A DNA stretch of 64,000 nt from JAVBNA01 sp031551875 (GTDB lineage Bacteria; Bacillota; Clostridia; Oscillospirales; Acutalibacteraceae): assembly GCA_031551875.1 (NCBI GenBank), contig JAVBNA010000007.1, forward strand, positions 1 to 64,000, given 5' to 3'. A program made the position numbers and the translations under genes. Below, in pieces: positions 48,400-57,310 of the stretch (its first letter is position 1; each line of letters opens with the position of its first letter). Under the pieces are notes generated by a model. The model saw only the letters and a list, made by a program, of their open reading frames with translations, was not told the DNA's origin and ran no database searches.

Positions 48400-49035
48400 A
48401 TGCAAAAAGCAATCATCGGCAAAAAGATCGGCATGACCCAGATTTTTGACGAGAGCGGAAAAGTCATTCCGGTCACCGTCGTAGAAGCGGGTCCCTGTGT
48501 CGTTGTCCAGAAGAAAACCCAGGATAACGACGGCTATGAATCGGTGCAGATCGGCTTCGGCGACGTAAAAGCCGCGAGAGTCAACAAGCCGCGCGCCGGG
48601 CACTTTGCCAAGGCGGACGTCGCCCCCAAGAGAGTGCTCAGGGAGTTCCGTGTGGAGGATCTCAACGCTTACAACGTCGGCGACATCATCAAGTCGGACG
48701 TCTTCGCAAACGGCGACAAGGTTGACGTCACGGGCACCAGCAAGGGTAAAGGCTACGCCGGCGTCATCAAGCGCTGGAACTTCGCCCGCCTCAAGGAGAG
48801 CCACGGCTCCGGCCCGGTCGGCCGTCACGGCGGTTCCATCGGCGCCTGCTCCGACCCTTCGAGAGTTTACAAGGGCAAGAAGATGGCCGGACACCTCGGC
48901 GCTGAGCGTGTCACCGTACAGAATCTCACAATCGCCAAAGTGGACGCGGAAAACAACCTGATCGCCATCAAGGGCGCAATCCCCGGCCCCAACAAGGGCA
49001 CGGTGATCATCTGCGACACTGTGAAAAAGGCGTAA
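48400..49035 (+). CDS. rplC: Large ribosomal subunit protein L3
   Basis: A 211-residue L3 (KAIIGKKIGMTQIFDESG, GVIKRWNFARLKESHGSG, GSIGACSDPSRVYKGKKMAG). L3 initiates 50S assembly and its loop reaches the peptidyl transferase centre. AAGGAGG precedes the ATG, 74 bases after rpsJ. Confidence 0.97.
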   Translation: MQKAIIGKKIGMTQIFDESGKVIPVTVVEAGPCVVVQKKTQDNDGYESVQIGFGDVKAARVNKPRAGHFAKADVAPKRVLREFRVEDLNAYNVGDIIKSDVFANGDKVDVTGTSKGKGYAGVIKRWNFARLKESHGSGPVGRHGGSIGACSDPSRVYKGKKMAGHLGAERVTVQNLTIAKVDAENNLIAIKGAIPGPNKGTVIICDTVKKA

Positions 49036-49053
49036 GGGAAGGAGGAGACGTAA

Positions 49054-49677
49054 ATGCCTACGATTACCGTATTTGATATGAGCGGCAAAGAGGTCGGCTC
49101 GGTCGAGCTCAGCGACGCGATTTTCGGCATAAAACCCAATGCGAACGTCATGCACGACGTGGTGGTCAACTATCTGGCCAACCAGCGGCAGGGCACGCAA
49201 TCGACCTTGACTCGGTCGGAGGTCAGAGGCGGCGGCAAAAAGCCGTGGCGCCAGAAGGGCACCGGACACGCACGTCAGGGTTCCACCCGCGCCCCGCAGT
49301 GGAGACACGGCGGCATCGCGCTGGGCCCCAAGCCCAGAAGCTACCGTTACACGGTCAACCGCAAGGTGCGCCGTCTGGCCATGAAGTCGGCCTTCTCCGC
49401 GAAAGTGCTGGAGAATTCGCTGATTGTGCTGGATGAGCTCAAGGTGGAAAAGTATAACACCAAAACCATCGTCAACATGCTCGAGGCGCTGGGCGCCGAC
49501 AAAAAGGCGCTCATCGTGCTGCCCGAGGTGAACGACATGATCATCAAGAGCGCGCGCAACATTCCGGGCGCCAAGACCGCCCAGATCAACACCCTGAATG
49601 TCTATGACATTCTGAACGCCGGCAAGCTGATCATTGTCAAGGACGCCGTACAAAAGCTGGAGGAGGTTTACGCGTAA
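49054..49677 (+). CDS. rplD: Large ribosomal subunit protein L4
   Basis: A 207-residue L4 with the exit-tunnel loop GGGKKPWRQKGTGHARQGS and the C-terminal LNVYDILNAGKLIIVKDAV. In E. coli L4 autoregulates the S10 operon through its leader; whether it acts on the multi-hairpin leader here is unknown. Overlaps rplW by one base (TAATG). Confidence 0.97.
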   Translation: MPTITVFDMSGKEVGSVELSDAIFGIKPNANVMHDVVVNYLANQRQGTQSTLTRSEVRGGGKKPWRQKGTGHARQGSTRAPQWRHGGIALGPKPRSYRYTVNRKVRRLAMKSAFSAKVLENSLIVLDELKVEKYNTKTIVNMLEALGADKKALIVLPEVNDMIIKSARNIPGAKTAQINTLNVYDILNAGKLIIVKDAVQKLEEVYA

Positions 49678-49967
49678 TGAGAGCACAGGATATCATCATC
49701 CGTCCGATCATCACAGAGAAGAGCATGCTCGGCTCACAGATGAAGAAGTACACCTTCCAGGTCGACAAGCGTGCGGGCAAGATCGAAATCGCCAAGGCGG
49801 TTGAGGAGCTTTTTGAAGTAGAGGTCTCGAAGGTCAACACCATGCACGTGCGCGGACAGATGCGCCGTCAGGGCCGCAGTGAGGGCTATACCCCCTCGTG
49901 GAAAAAGGCCATCGTGACACTGAAGCCCGACAGCAAGAGCATCGAGTTCTTTGAGGGCATGCTTTAA
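49677..49967 (+). CDS. rplW: Large ribosomal subunit protein L23
   Basis: A 96-residue L23 (DIIIRPIITEKSM, YTFQVDKRAGKIEIAKAVEEL, KKAIVTLKPD). It lies at the tunnel exit and is the docking site for trigger factor and SRP. Directly coupled to rplD. Confidence 0.97.
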   Translation: MRAQDIIIRPIITEKSMLGSQMKKYTFQVDKRAGKIEIAKAVEELFEVEVSKVNTMHVRGQMRRQGRSEGYTPSWKKAIVTLKPDSKSIEFFEGML

Positions 49968-50040
49968 TCTTTAAAATTAAAGCGGCAATGTATGGAGCGC
50001 CCCGCGCTCCGCTAAGCCAAATAAGGAGTGAAAATCGACA

Positions 50041-50874
50041 ATGGCGATTACCTTTTATAAGCCGACGACCAACGCGCGGCGCAATATGTCGGTAACCGAC
50101 TATTCCGTGCTGTCCCGGGTTAAGCCGGAGAAGAGCCTGCTGGCTCCCAAAAACAAAAAGGCCGGCCGCAACAGCTACGGCCGCATCACCGTCCGCCACA
50201 GAGGGGGCGGCAACCGCAAAAAGTACCGCTTGATTGACTTTAAACGCAACAAGCTGGACATCCCGGCCTCTGTGCTGACCATCGAGTATGACCCCAACCG
50301 CTCGGCCTTCATCTCCCTCATCCAGTATGAGGACGGCGTGAAGAGCTACATCCTGTGCCCCAACGGGCTCAAGGTGGGCGACACGGTCATCAGCGGCGCG
50401 GGTGCCGACATTAAGCCGGGCAACGCCCTGCCCCTGCTGAACATCCCGACCGGTACCTTCGTCCACAACGTGGAGATGTACCCCGGCAAGGGCGGCCAGC
50501 TGGCCCGCTCGGCCGGCAACCAGGCACAGCTGATGGCCAAGGAGGGCGTGTATGCCCTGCTCCGTCTGCCCTCGGGCGAGCTGCGCAACGTGCCGGTCAA
50601 CTGCAAGGCGACCATCGGCCAGGTGTCGAACATTGACCATGAGAACGTCAAAGTGGGCAAAGCGGGCCGCAAACGCCACATGGGCATCCGCCCGACAGTG
50701 CGCGGCTCGGTCATGAATCCCTGCGATCACCCGCACGGCGGCGGTGAGGGCAAGAGCCCGATCGGCCGTTCCGGCCCGGTCACCCCGTGGGGCAAGCCTG
50801 CCCTCGGATACAAGACCCGTAAGAAACATCACCGCTCCGATAAACTGATCGTGAAGCGCAGAAACGGTAAGTAA
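50041..50874 (+). CDS. rplB: Large ribosomal subunit protein L2
   Basis: A 277-residue L2 with GRNSYGRITVRHRGGGNRK, GDTVISGAGADIKPGN and the C-terminal DHPHGGGEGKSPIGR loop, whose His is close to the peptidyl transferase centre. An AAGGAG site lies upstream of the ATG in a 73-base gap after rplW. Confidence 0.97.
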   Translation: MAITFYKPTTNARRNMSVTDYSVLSRVKPEKSLLAPKNKKAGRNSYGRITVRHRGGGNRKKYRLIDFKRNKLDIPASVLTIEYDPNRSAFISLIQYEDGVKSYILCPNGLKVGDTVISGAGADIKPGNALPLLNIPTGTFVHNVEMYPGKGGQLARSAGNQAQLMAKEGVYALLRLPSGELRNVPVNCKATIGQVSNIDHENVKVGKAGRKRHMGIRPTVRGSVMNPCDHPHGGGEGKSPIGRSGPVTPWGKPALGYKTRKKHHRSDKLIVKRRNGK

Positions 50875-50898
50875 CCGAGAGAAAGGAGCGTAATTGAT

Positions 50899-51180
50899 AT
50901 GAGCAGAAGCCTTAAAAAAGGACCTTTTATACAGCCTAAACTCCTCGCGAGAGTGCAGAAAATGAACGAAGCGGGCGAGAAGAGGGTGCTCCAGACCTGG
51001 AGCCGCGCCTCGACCATATTCCCCGATTTCGTGGGACACACCTTCGCCGTCCATGACGGAAGAAAGCATGTTCCCGTATATGTCACCGAGGACATGGTGG
51101 GCCACAAGCTCGGAGAGTTTGCGCCGACCAGAACCTACCGGGGCCACGCCGGCTCCAAAACATCAAACAGCGGTAAATAG
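50899..51180 (+). CDS. rpsS: Small ribosomal subunit protein S19
   Basis: A 93-residue S19 (SRSLKKGPFI at the start; SRASTIFPDFVGHTFAVHDG; GHKLGEFAPTRTYRGH). It contacts S13 and the A-site finger in the 30S head. AAAGGAG site, 24 bases after rplB. Confidence 0.97.
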   Translation: MSRSLKKGPFIQPKLLARVQKMNEAGEKRVLQTWSRASTIFPDFVGHTFAVHDGRKHVPVYVTEDMVGHKLGEFAPTRTYRGHAGSKTSNSGK

Positions 51181-51200
51181 GCCGAAAGGAGAGAAATGCA

Positions 51201-51536
51201 ATGGAAGCAAGGGCGCATCTGAAATATGCCCGTATCTCGCCCCGCAAGGTGTCGCTGGTGCTGGACATCATCCGTGGCCAGGACGCAGTGAAGGCGATGG
51301 CAATCCTCCGGCATACTCCCAAGGCCGCAACGGAATATCTTGAGAAGCTTCTCAAGTCGGCCATGGCGAATGCCGAACAGAATCACAACATGGACACAAG
51401 CAGGCTCTATGTCGCGGAATGCTTTGCCTGCCCCGGCCCCATCCTCAAGCGCATCCGTCCGAGAGCGCAGGGACGCGCGTTCCGCATTGACAAGAAAACA
51501 TCGCACGTCACCCTCGTGCTCAAAGAGAGAGAATAA
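51201..51536 (+). CDS. rplV: Large ribosomal subunit protein L22
   Basis: A 111-residue L22 (ARISPRKVSLVLDIIRG, and the tunnel-lining hairpin RIRPRAQGRAFRI). The hairpin lines the exit tunnel, where changes cause macrolide resistance; no deletion or insertion in it is apparent. Confidence 0.97.
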   Translation: MEARAHLKYARISPRKVSLVLDIIRGQDAVKAMAILRHTPKAATEYLEKLLKSAMANAEQNHNMDTSRLYVAECFACPGPILKRIRPRAQGRAFRIDKKTSHVTLVLKERE

Positions 51537-51554
51537 GCTTAAAGGAGGTATATT

Positions 51555-52253
51555 ATGGGCCAGAAAGTCAATCCGCACGGTTTGCGTGTGGGCGTAATCA
51601 AAGATTGGGATTCCCGTTGGTTTGCGAAGAAAAGCGAATTCGGCGATCTGATTGTCGAAGACTATAACCTCCGCAAAAAGCTGAAAGCACAGCTGTACGC
51701 CGCGGGCGTGCCCAAGATCGAAATTGAGCGCGACGCCTCCAAGGTGCGCGTGCATATCCACTGTGCAAAACCCGGCATGGTCATCGGAAAGGGAGGCTCT
51801 GAGATCGAGAAGCTGCGTTTGCAGTGTGAAGCCTACCTGAAAAAGCCGGTTACAATCAACATCGTAGAGATCAAGAACCCCGACCTCAATTCCACCCTCG
51901 TGGCGGAGAACATCGCGGTGCAGCTCGAGAAGAGAATCTCCTTCCGCCGCGCGATGAAGCAGGCCATCGGCCGCGCCATGAAGCCCATGTCCCGTCCGGG
52001 CGCTGCCCGCGAAGTGGGAGCCAAGGGCATTAAAATTCAGGGTTCCGGCCGTCTGGGCGGCGCGGAAATCGCACGTACCGAACATTACCATGAGGGCACC
52101 ATCCCGCTGCAGACCCTGCGCGCCGACATCGATTACGGCTTTGCCGAGGCAAAGACCACCTACGGCCGCATCGGCATTAAAGTATGGATCTACCGCGGCG
52201 AAGTGCTCCAGGATAACCGTAAGCCTCAGCAAAGGGAAGGAGGCAAAAAGTAA
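51555..52253 (+). CDS. rpsC: Small ribosomal subunit protein S3
   Basis: A 232-residue S3 (MGQKVNPHGLRVGVIKDWDS), a KH domain with MVIGKGGSEIEKLR, and FRRAMKQAIGRAMKP in the C-terminal half, which forms part of the mRNA entry site. AAGGAGG site; its stop overlaps the rplP start by one base. Confidence 0.97.
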   Translation: MGQKVNPHGLRVGVIKDWDSRWFAKKSEFGDLIVEDYNLRKKLKAQLYAAGVPKIEIERDASKVRVHIHCAKPGMVIGKGGSEIEKLRLQCEAYLKKPVTINIVEIKNPDLNSTLVAENIAVQLEKRISFRRAMKQAIGRAMKPMSRPGAAREVGAKGIKIQGSGRLGGAEIARTEHYHEGTIPLQTLRADIDYGFAEAKTTYGRIGIKVWIYRGEVLQDNRKPQQREGGKK

Positions 52254-52678
52254 TGCTTCTGCCGAAGAGAGTTAAATACAGGAGAGTGCACAGGGGACGC
52301 ATGAAGGGCAAGGCCATGCGCGGCAATTTTGTCAGCCACGGCGATTACGGCCTTCAGGCGCTTGAGCCCTCCTGGATCACCTCCAACCAGATTGAAGCCG
52401 CTCGTATCGCGATGACGCGTTACATCAAGCGCGGCGGTCAGGTTTGGATCAAAATTTTTCCCGACAAGCCCATCACGGAAAAGCCCGCCGAGACCCGCAT
52501 GGGCTCCGGTAAAGGCTCGCCCGAGTATTGGGTGGCCGTCGTCAAGCCCGGCCGCGTGATGTTTGAAATCGCCGGCGTGGCGGAGGACGTTGCCCGGGAA
52601 GCCATGAGACTGGCGGCCAACAAGCTGCCGATCAAATGCAAATTCGTAAGGAAAGAAATGGGTGGTGAGCAGGTATGA
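52253..52678 (+). CDS. rplP: Large ribosomal subunit protein L16
   Basis: A 141-residue L16 (MLLPKRVKYRRVHRGRMKG, MGSGKGSPEYWVAVVKPGR). It is a late assembly protein near the A-site tRNA. It overlaps rpmC by 4 bases. Confidence 0.97.
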   Translation: MLLPKRVKYRRVHRGRMKGKAMRGNFVSHGDYGLQALEPSWITSNQIEAARIAMTRYIKRGGQVWIKIFPDKPITEKPAETRMGSGKGSPEYWVAVVKPGRVMFEIAGVAEDVAREAMRLAANKLPIKCKFVRKEMGGEQV

Positions 52679-52878
52679 AAGCATCCGAGATCAGAGATTT
52701 GACCATGCCCGAGCTTGAGGCCAAATTGAAGGACCTCAAGGCCGAGCTCTTCCACCTTCGCTTCCAGCACGCCATCAACCAGCTGGAGAATCCGCTGCGT
52801 CTCCGGGATGTCAAGAAGGACATCGCACGTGTGTCCACCATCATTCGTGAGATGGAACTCGAAGCCGAGAGAGCGTAG
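52675..52878 (+). CDS. rpmC: Large ribosomal subunit protein L29
   Basis: A 67-residue helical L29 (MKASEIRDLTMPELEAKLKD, ELFHLRFQHAINQLENP). It sits next to L23 at the tunnel exit. ATGA overlap with rplP. Confidence 0.96.
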   Translation: MKASEIRDLTMPELEAKLKDLKAELFHLRFQHAINQLENPLRLRDVKKDIARVSTIIREMELEAERA

Positions 52879-52894
52879 GGGAAGGAGGATCCAA

Positions 52895-53152
52895 ATGAGT
52901 GACAGAAACTTAAGAAAAACAATGACCGGCAAGGTCGTCAGCGATAAGATGGACAAAACCGTGGTCGTCCAGATTGAGGACCGCGTCAAGCATCCCCTTT
53001 ACAAAAAGATCATGAAGCGCACCATCAAGGTGAAAGCCCACGACGAGGAGAACTCCTGCGGCATCGGCGACACCGTACGCGTGATGGAAACCCGCCCGAT
53101 CTCGAAGGACAAGAGATGGCGCGTGGCGGAAATCATCGAGAAAGCCAAGTAA
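52895..53152 (+). CDS. rpsQ: Small ribosomal subunit protein S17
   Basis: An 85-residue S17 (MTGKVVSDKMDKTVVVQIED, HPLYKKIMKRT). The ATG at 52895 follows AAGGAGG and gives the normal length; a longer frame from 52808 overlaps rpmC and is rejected. Last gene of the S10 section. Confidence 0.96.
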   Translation: MSDRNLRKTMTGKVVSDKMDKTVVVQIEDRVKHPLYKKIMKRTIKVKAHDEENSCGIGDTVRVMETRPISKDKRWRVAEIIEKAK

Positions 53153-53221
53153 GATTGCAATAAGTATGGAATTGCGGGGCTTTTTTCAGATAAAGACCGC
53201 AATTTAAAGGAGGAACGCACT

Positions 53222-53590
53222 GTGATACAGCAGGAAAGCAGGCTGAAAGTAGCCGATAACACAGGCGCGAAGGAGCTTATGTGCATCCGCGTGCTTGGCG
53301 GTTCCGGCAGAAAATACGGCAATGTTGGCGATGTCATCGTCTGCTCGGTCAAAAAAGCAGCACCCGGCGGCGTTGTCAAAAAAGGTGAAGTGGTCAAAGC
53401 GGTCATCGTCCGCTCCGCGTTCGGCCTCCGTCGTGAGGACGGAACCTACATTCGGTTCGACGACAACGCGGCCGTCATCATTAAAGAGGATAAAAATCCG
53501 AGGGGCACGCGCATCTTCGGCCCCGTGGCGAGAGAGCTCCGCGACAAGGATTATCTCAAGATTTTGAGCCTCGCACCCGAAGTGCTGTAA
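53222..53590 (+). CDS. rplN: Large ribosomal subunit protein L14
   Basis: A 122-residue L14 (MIQQESRLKVADNTGAKELM, CIRVLGGSGRKYGNVGDVIV, IFGPVARELR). L14 forms a bridge to the small subunit and is the target of the silencing factor RsfS. GTG start with AAGGAGG upstream; first gene of the spc section after a 69-base gap. Confidence 0.97.
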   Translation: MIQQESRLKVADNTGAKELMCIRVLGGSGRKYGNVGDVIVCSVKKAAPGGVVKKGEVVKAVIVRSAFGLRREDGTYIRFDDNAAVIIKEDKNPRGTRIFGPVARELRDKDYLKILSLAPEVL

Positions 53591-53606
53591 GGGAGGCGGA
53601 GAAAGA

Positions 53607-53924
53607 ATGAATAACAAAGTGCATGTCAAAACGGGCGACGAGGTCGTCATTCTCAGCGGCCGCGACAAGGGCAAAAAGGGCAAGGTTATGGCGGTCAGCC
53701 CCAAAGAGGGCAAGGTGATCATTGAGGGACGCAACATGGTCTCCAAGCACATTAAGCCCAGAAGCGCCGGCCAGGCGGGCGGCATTGTCAAGGGCGAAGC
53801 GGCCATTTATTCCTGCAAAGTGCAGCTGGTCTGCCCGCGCTGTAAGAAGCCGACCCGTATCGGGCACAGTGTAGAGGGCGCCGAAAAGGTGCGCATCTGC
53901 AGGAAGTGCCGTGAAAATATCTAA
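53607..53924 (+). CDS. rplX: Large ribosomal subunit protein L24
   Basis: A 105-residue L24 with an N-terminal KOW motif (GDEVVILSGRDKGKKGKV) and a C-terminal pair of Cys knuckles (CPRCKKPTRIG and CRKC), indicating the zinc-binding form. It is an assembly initiator protein. Confidence 0.97.
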   Translation: MNNKVHVKTGDEVVILSGRDKGKKGKVMAVSPKEGKVIIEGRNMVSKHIKPRSAGQAGGIVKGEAAIYSCKVQLVCPRCKKPTRIGHSVEGAEKVRICRKCRENI

Positions 53925-53939
53925 AGGAGGAGAACGACT

Positions 53940-54479
53940 ATGCCAAGACTTAAAGACATCTATACGGCCGAGGTTGCTCCTTCTCTGATGAAGAAGTTCG
54001 GCTATAAGAGCGTCATGCAGATTCCGAAGTTTGACAAGATCATCATCAACGTCGGCGCCGGCGAGGCCAAGGAAAACTCCAAGGCGATCGACGCGATCAT
54101 GGGAGACCTGGCCGCGATTACCGGTCAGAAACCCATCCCCTGTAAGGCGAAGAAATCGGTCGCTAACTTTAAGCTGCGTGAAGGCATGACCATCGGCGTG
54201 AAGGTCACCCTGCGCGGATCCAGAATGTGGGAGTTTATGGACCGCCTCTTCAATGTGGCTCTGCCCCGCGTCCGCGACTTCCGCGGCATCAACCCCAATT
54301 CCTTTGACGGCCGCGGCAACTACAACATGGGCCTGAGGGAGCAGCTGATCTTCCCCGAAATCGACTACGATAAGGTCGACAAGGTCCGCGGGATGGACAT
54401 CACGTTCGTCACCACGGCGCAGAACGATGAAGAAGCCAGGGAACTGCTTACACTGATGGGCGCTCCCTTTGCGAAGTAA
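53940..54479 (+). CDS. rplE: Large ribosomal subunit protein L5
   Basis: A 179-residue L5 (MPRLKDIYTAEVAPSLMKKF, ITGQKPIPCKAKKSVANFKL, FRGINPNSFDGRGNYNMG). It binds 5S rRNA and contacts the P-site tRNA. AAAGGAGG site, 15 bases after rplX. Confidence 0.97.
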   Translation: MPRLKDIYTAEVAPSLMKKFGYKSVMQIPKFDKIIINVGAGEAKENSKAIDAIMGDLAAITGQKPIPCKAKKSVANFKLREGMTIGVKVTLRGSRMWEFMDRLFNVALPRVRDFRGINPNSFDGRGNYNMGLREQLIFPEIDYDKVDKVRGMDITFVTTAQNDEEARELLTLMGAPFAK

Positions 54480-54491
54480 GGAGGTTATACT

Positions 54492-54677
54492 GTGGCCAAA
54501 ACATCGATGAAAGTCAAGCAGCGCAGACCGGCAAAGTTTTCCACCCGCGCCTACAACCGGTGCAAAATCTGCGGACGGCCCCATGCCTATCTTCGCAAGT
54601 TCGGCGTCTGCCGCATCTGCTTCCGTGAGCTTGCCTACAAGGGCGAGATTCCGGGCGTGAAGAAAGCCAGCTGGTAA
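54492..54677 (+). CDS. rpsZ: Small ribosomal subunit protein S14, zinc-binding type
   Basis: A 61-residue short S14 with the four zinc cysteines in CKICGRPHAY and CRICFRELAY. This C+ form is the vegetative type in Firmicutes. GTG start, with AAGGAGG seven bases upstream. Confidence 0.97.
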   Translation: MAKTSMKVKQRRPAKFSTRAYNRCKICGRPHAYLRKFGVCRICFRELAYKGEIPGVKKASW

Positions 54678-54802
54678 ACCGCGTATTTACCGTTTCAACT
54701 GAATGAACTTCCCGTTCGCGTGTGCTGCGTTCTTATACAAAAGCAAACTGTGAATGAGGATGCAGGGTAGGACCCTGCAAATTCCGATAAGGAGGAACAA
54801 CC
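54678..54802 (+). other. 125-base spacer with hairpin upstream of rpsH
   Basis: Unusually long for this otherwise compact cluster. It holds a perfect hairpin TGCAGGG-TAGGA-CCCTGCA (54761-54779) close to the rpsH ribosome binding site and the words ATGAACTTCC and GTTCGCG, both also found in the spacer before rpsM. It may be a regulatory or processing site. Confidence 0.45.
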
Positions 54803-55201
54803 ATGCAGATCACTGATGCAATCGCCGACATGCTCACCAGAATCCGCAACGCGAATTCCGCCAAGCATGACACGGTGGACGTCCCCGCGTCCAAGATGAA
54901 GAAGGCCATCGCCCAGATTCTGGCGGACGAGGGATATATCAAGAGCTTTACGGTCATTGAGGACGGCAAGCAGGGCATCATCCGCATCACCCTGAAATAC
55001 GGCGAGGGTAAAACGCCTGTCATTTCGGGGCTTCGCCGCGTGTCCCGCCCCGGTCTCCGGATTTACTCGAACGTTGAGGATATGCCCAAGGTCATGAAGG
55101 GCCTCGGCATCGCCGTCGTTTCCACCTCCAAGGGCGTCATGACCGACCGTCAGGCGCGCACCAACGGAGTGGGCGGCGAAGTCCTCGCATTTATTTGGTA
55201 A
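54803..55201 (+). CDS. rpsH: Small ribosomal subunit protein S8
   Basis: A 132-residue S8 (MQITDAIADMLTRIRNANSA, SRPGLRIYSNVEDMPKV, VVSTSKGVMTDRQAR). In E. coli S8 represses the spc operon by binding its mRNA; a structured spacer directly precedes the gene here. AAGGAGG site. Confidence 0.97.
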   Translation: MQITDAIADMLTRIRNANSAKHDTVDVPASKMKKAIAQILADEGYIKSFTVIEDGKQGIIRITLKYGEGKTPVISGLRRVSRPGLRIYSNVEDMPKVMKGLGIAVVSTSKGVMTDRQARTNGVGGEVLAFIW

Positions 55202-55213
55202 GGAGGTGCCAGA

Positions 55214-55762
55214 ATGTCACGAATTGGAAGAAAACCGATAAATATTCCCGCCGGCGTGGACGTGAAGCTCGACGCGGGCGTCGTAACCGTCAAGGGTCCG
55301 GGCGGAACGCTGTCACAGAAAATTCACCCGAACATGGAAGTCAAGATTGACGGCGGTGTGGTGACGGTTGCACGGCCCAACGACGACAAGGAAAACCGCT
55401 CGCTGCACGGCCTTTCCCGTACGCTGATCGCCAATATGGTTGACGGCGTGACAACCGGCTTTAAAAAGGAGCTGGAGGTCAACGGTGTCGGCTACCGTGT
55501 CGCGATGAAGGATAAGAACACAATCGACATGAGCCTGGGCTATTCCCACCACGTTTTCATGACCGCCCCGGCCGGCATCACGATTGAATGCCCCACCGCG
55601 AACAAGATTGTGATTTCGGGTGCGGATAAGCAGGCCGTCGGCCAGTTTTCCGCGCAGATCCGTGAAAAGCGTCCGCCGGAACCCTATAAGGGCAAGGGCA
55701 TCAAATACGCAAACGAATACATTCGCCGTAAGGAAGGCAAAGCCGGTAAGGGCGGAAAGTAA
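55214..55762 (+). CDS. rplF: Large ribosomal subunit protein L6
   Basis: A 182-residue L6 (MSRIGRKPINIPAGVDV, LHGLSRTLIANMVDGVT, RPPEPYKGKGIKYANEYIR). It is located near the sarcin-ricin loop. AAGGAGG site 12 bases after rpsH. Confidence 0.97.
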   Translation: MSRIGRKPINIPAGVDVKLDAGVVTVKGPGGTLSQKIHPNMEVKIDGGVVTVARPNDDKENRSLHGLSRTLIANMVDGVTTGFKKELEVNGVGYRVAMKDKNTIDMSLGYSHHVFMTAPAGITIECPTANKIVISGADKQAVGQFSAQIREKRPPEPYKGKGIKYANEYIRRKEGKAGKGGK

Positions 55763-55780
55763 AAGGAGGAGTGAGTCACT

Positions 55781-56140
55781 ATGGTGAATAAGGCTGATAC
55801 CAACAAAGCCAGACTGCACCGTCACCGCAGGGTGCGCGGCAAGGTCAAAGGCACAGCGGAGCGCCCTCGCCTCAATGTTTTCCGCTCCACGAAGAACATC
55901 TACGCCCAGCTGATTGACGACATCCAGGGTGTCACCCTGGCTGCGGCTTCCTCACTGGACAAGGAGTTCAGCGGAAACGGCGGCAATAAGGACGCTGCGA
56001 AGCAGGTCGGCAAACTGATTGCCGAGCGCGCACTGAAGAAAGACATCAAAGAGGTCGTTTTTGACCGTGGCGGATACATTTATCACGGCCGCGTCAAGGA
56101 GCTCGCAGAAGGCGCCCGTGAGGGCGGCCTCAAATTCTAA
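55781..56140 (+). CDS. rplR: Large ribosomal subunit protein L18
   Basis: A 119-residue L18 (RLHRHRRVRGKVKGTAERPR, LNVFRSTKNIYAQLIDD, FDRGGYIYHGRVKELAEGAR). It binds 5S rRNA with L5. AAAAGGAGG site. Confidence 0.97.
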   Translation: MVNKADTNKARLHRHRRVRGKVKGTAERPRLNVFRSTKNIYAQLIDDIQGVTLAAASSLDKEFSGNGGNKDAAKQVGKLIAERALKKDIKEVVFDRGGYIYHGRVKELAEGAREGGLKF

Positions 56141-56157
56141 GCGAAGGAGGAATTTTT

Positions 56158-56658
56158 TTGGCTAGAATCGACGCAACTATTTACGACCTGAAGGAAAAGG
56201 TCGTGTCCATCAACCGCGTTTCTAAAACCGTCAAGGGCGGCCGTATCTTTAAGTTTGCGGCGCTTGTCGTGGTCGGCGACGGCAACGGCATTGTCGGTTT
56301 CGGAATCGGAAAGGCTGGCGAAGTTCCCGATGCCATTCGCAAGGGCATCGAGGACGCCAAGAAGAACCTCATTCGCATTTCGCTCCGAGGCTCGACCATT
56401 CCGCATGAAATCATCGGTGCCTTCGGCGCCGGACGCGTACTTCTCAAGCCTGCCGCTCCTGGTACCGGCGTTATTGCCGGCGGCCCGGTTCGTGCGGTTG
56501 TTGAAGTCGCCGGCATCAAGGACATCCGTACCAAGGCGCTTCGTTCCAACAACCCCTGCAACGTGGTCCGTGCCACCATCGACGGGCTTATGGCCCTGCG
56601 CACGGCCGACCAGGTCGCGGCGGTTCGCGGCAAGACGGTGCAGGAAATCTTAGAATAG
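56158..56658 (+). CDS. rpsE: Small ribosomal subunit protein S5
   Basis: A 166-residue S5 (GGRIFKFAALVVVGDGNGIV, GSTIPHEIIGAFGAGRVLLK). It is involved in decoding fidelity and mRNA entry. The start is a TTG at 56158, placed 7 bases after AAGGAGG; no ATG is available in the right position. Confidence 0.95.
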   Translation: MARIDATIYDLKEKVVSINRVSKTVKGGRIFKFAALVVVGDGNGIVGFGIGKAGEVPDAIRKGIEDAKKNLIRISLRGSTIPHEIIGAFGAGRVLLKPAAPGTGVIAGGPVRAVVEVAGIKDIRTKALRSNNPCNVVRATIDGLMALRTADQVAAVRGKTVQEILE

Positions 56659-56671
56659 GGGGGCGAGTATC

Positions 56672-56854
56672 ATGCCAAACGTAAGCATTACGCTTGTAAA
56701 GAGCCTGATCGGCTCCAAAGACGATCAAATTGCAACCGCCCACTCGCTCGGACTGAAAAAAATTGGTGACTCCACCGTGCAGCCGAGCAACGCCCAAACC
56801 AAAGGCAAGGTGGCTAAAATTGTCCACCTCATCGATGTGAAAGAAGCGAAATAA
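56672..56854 (+). CDS. rpmD: Large ribosomal subunit protein L30
   Basis: A 60-residue L30 (ITLVKSLIGSKDDQIATAHS, LKKIGDSTVQPSNAQTKGK). Located between rpsE and rplO as in all Firmicutes. Confidence 0.96.
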   Translation: MPNVSITLVKSLIGSKDDQIATAHSLGLKKIGDSTVQPSNAQTKGKVAKIVHLIDVKEAK

Positions 56855-56868
56855 GGAGGTGCGAAATC

Positions 56869-57309
56869 GTGAAGCTACATGAACTTTCCCCGGCCGCAGG
56901 CTCCAAAAAGGACGTCAAGCGGATCGGCCGCGGTCATGGCTCCGGACAGGGCAAGACCGCCGGCAAAGGGCACAAGGGCCAGAAGGCCCGTGCCGGAAGA
57001 GGCTTCCGGGCCGGCTTTGAAGGCGGCCAGATGCCCCTCCAGAGACGCGTCCCGAAACGCGGCTTTGTCAATATTTTCGCCACCAAATATGCTGAGGTCA
57101 AGCTGTCCGATCTGGACGTCTTTAAAGCCGGCAGCACGGTGGGCGAAGCCGAGTTCATCGAGGCCGGGCTTGTCAAGAAAACGCTTGACGGCATAAAAAT
57201 CCTGGGCAACGGCGAAATCACGAAGAAACTCACGGTGCAGGCGGCGAAATTCTCCGCATCCGCGAAGGAGAAGATTGAGGCTGCCGGTGGAAAATGCGAG
57301 GTGAAATGA
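56869..57309 (+). CDS. rplO: Large ribosomal subunit protein L15
   Basis: A 146-residue L15 with the glycine-rich basic stretch RGHGSGQGKTAGKGHKGQK and FEGGQMPLQRRVPKRGF. GTG start after AAGGAGG; ends one base before secY. Confidence 0.97.
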   Translation: MKLHELSPAAGSKKDVKRIGRGHGSGQGKTAGKGHKGQKARAGRGFRAGFEGGQMPLQRRVPKRGFVNIFATKYAEVKLSDLDVFKAGSTVGEAEFIEAGLVKKTLDGIKILGNGEITKKLTVQAAKFSASAKEKIEAAGGKCEVK

Positions 57310-57310
57310 C

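Noticed and set aside
48382..49686. 434-codon minus-strand open frame opposite rplC and rplD
   Set aside because: Antisense shadow of two ribosomal protein genes; no start signal and no homology that I can see.
49834..51147. 437-codon minus-strand open frame opposite rplB and rpsS
   Set aside because: Antisense shadow of highly conserved ribosomal protein genes.
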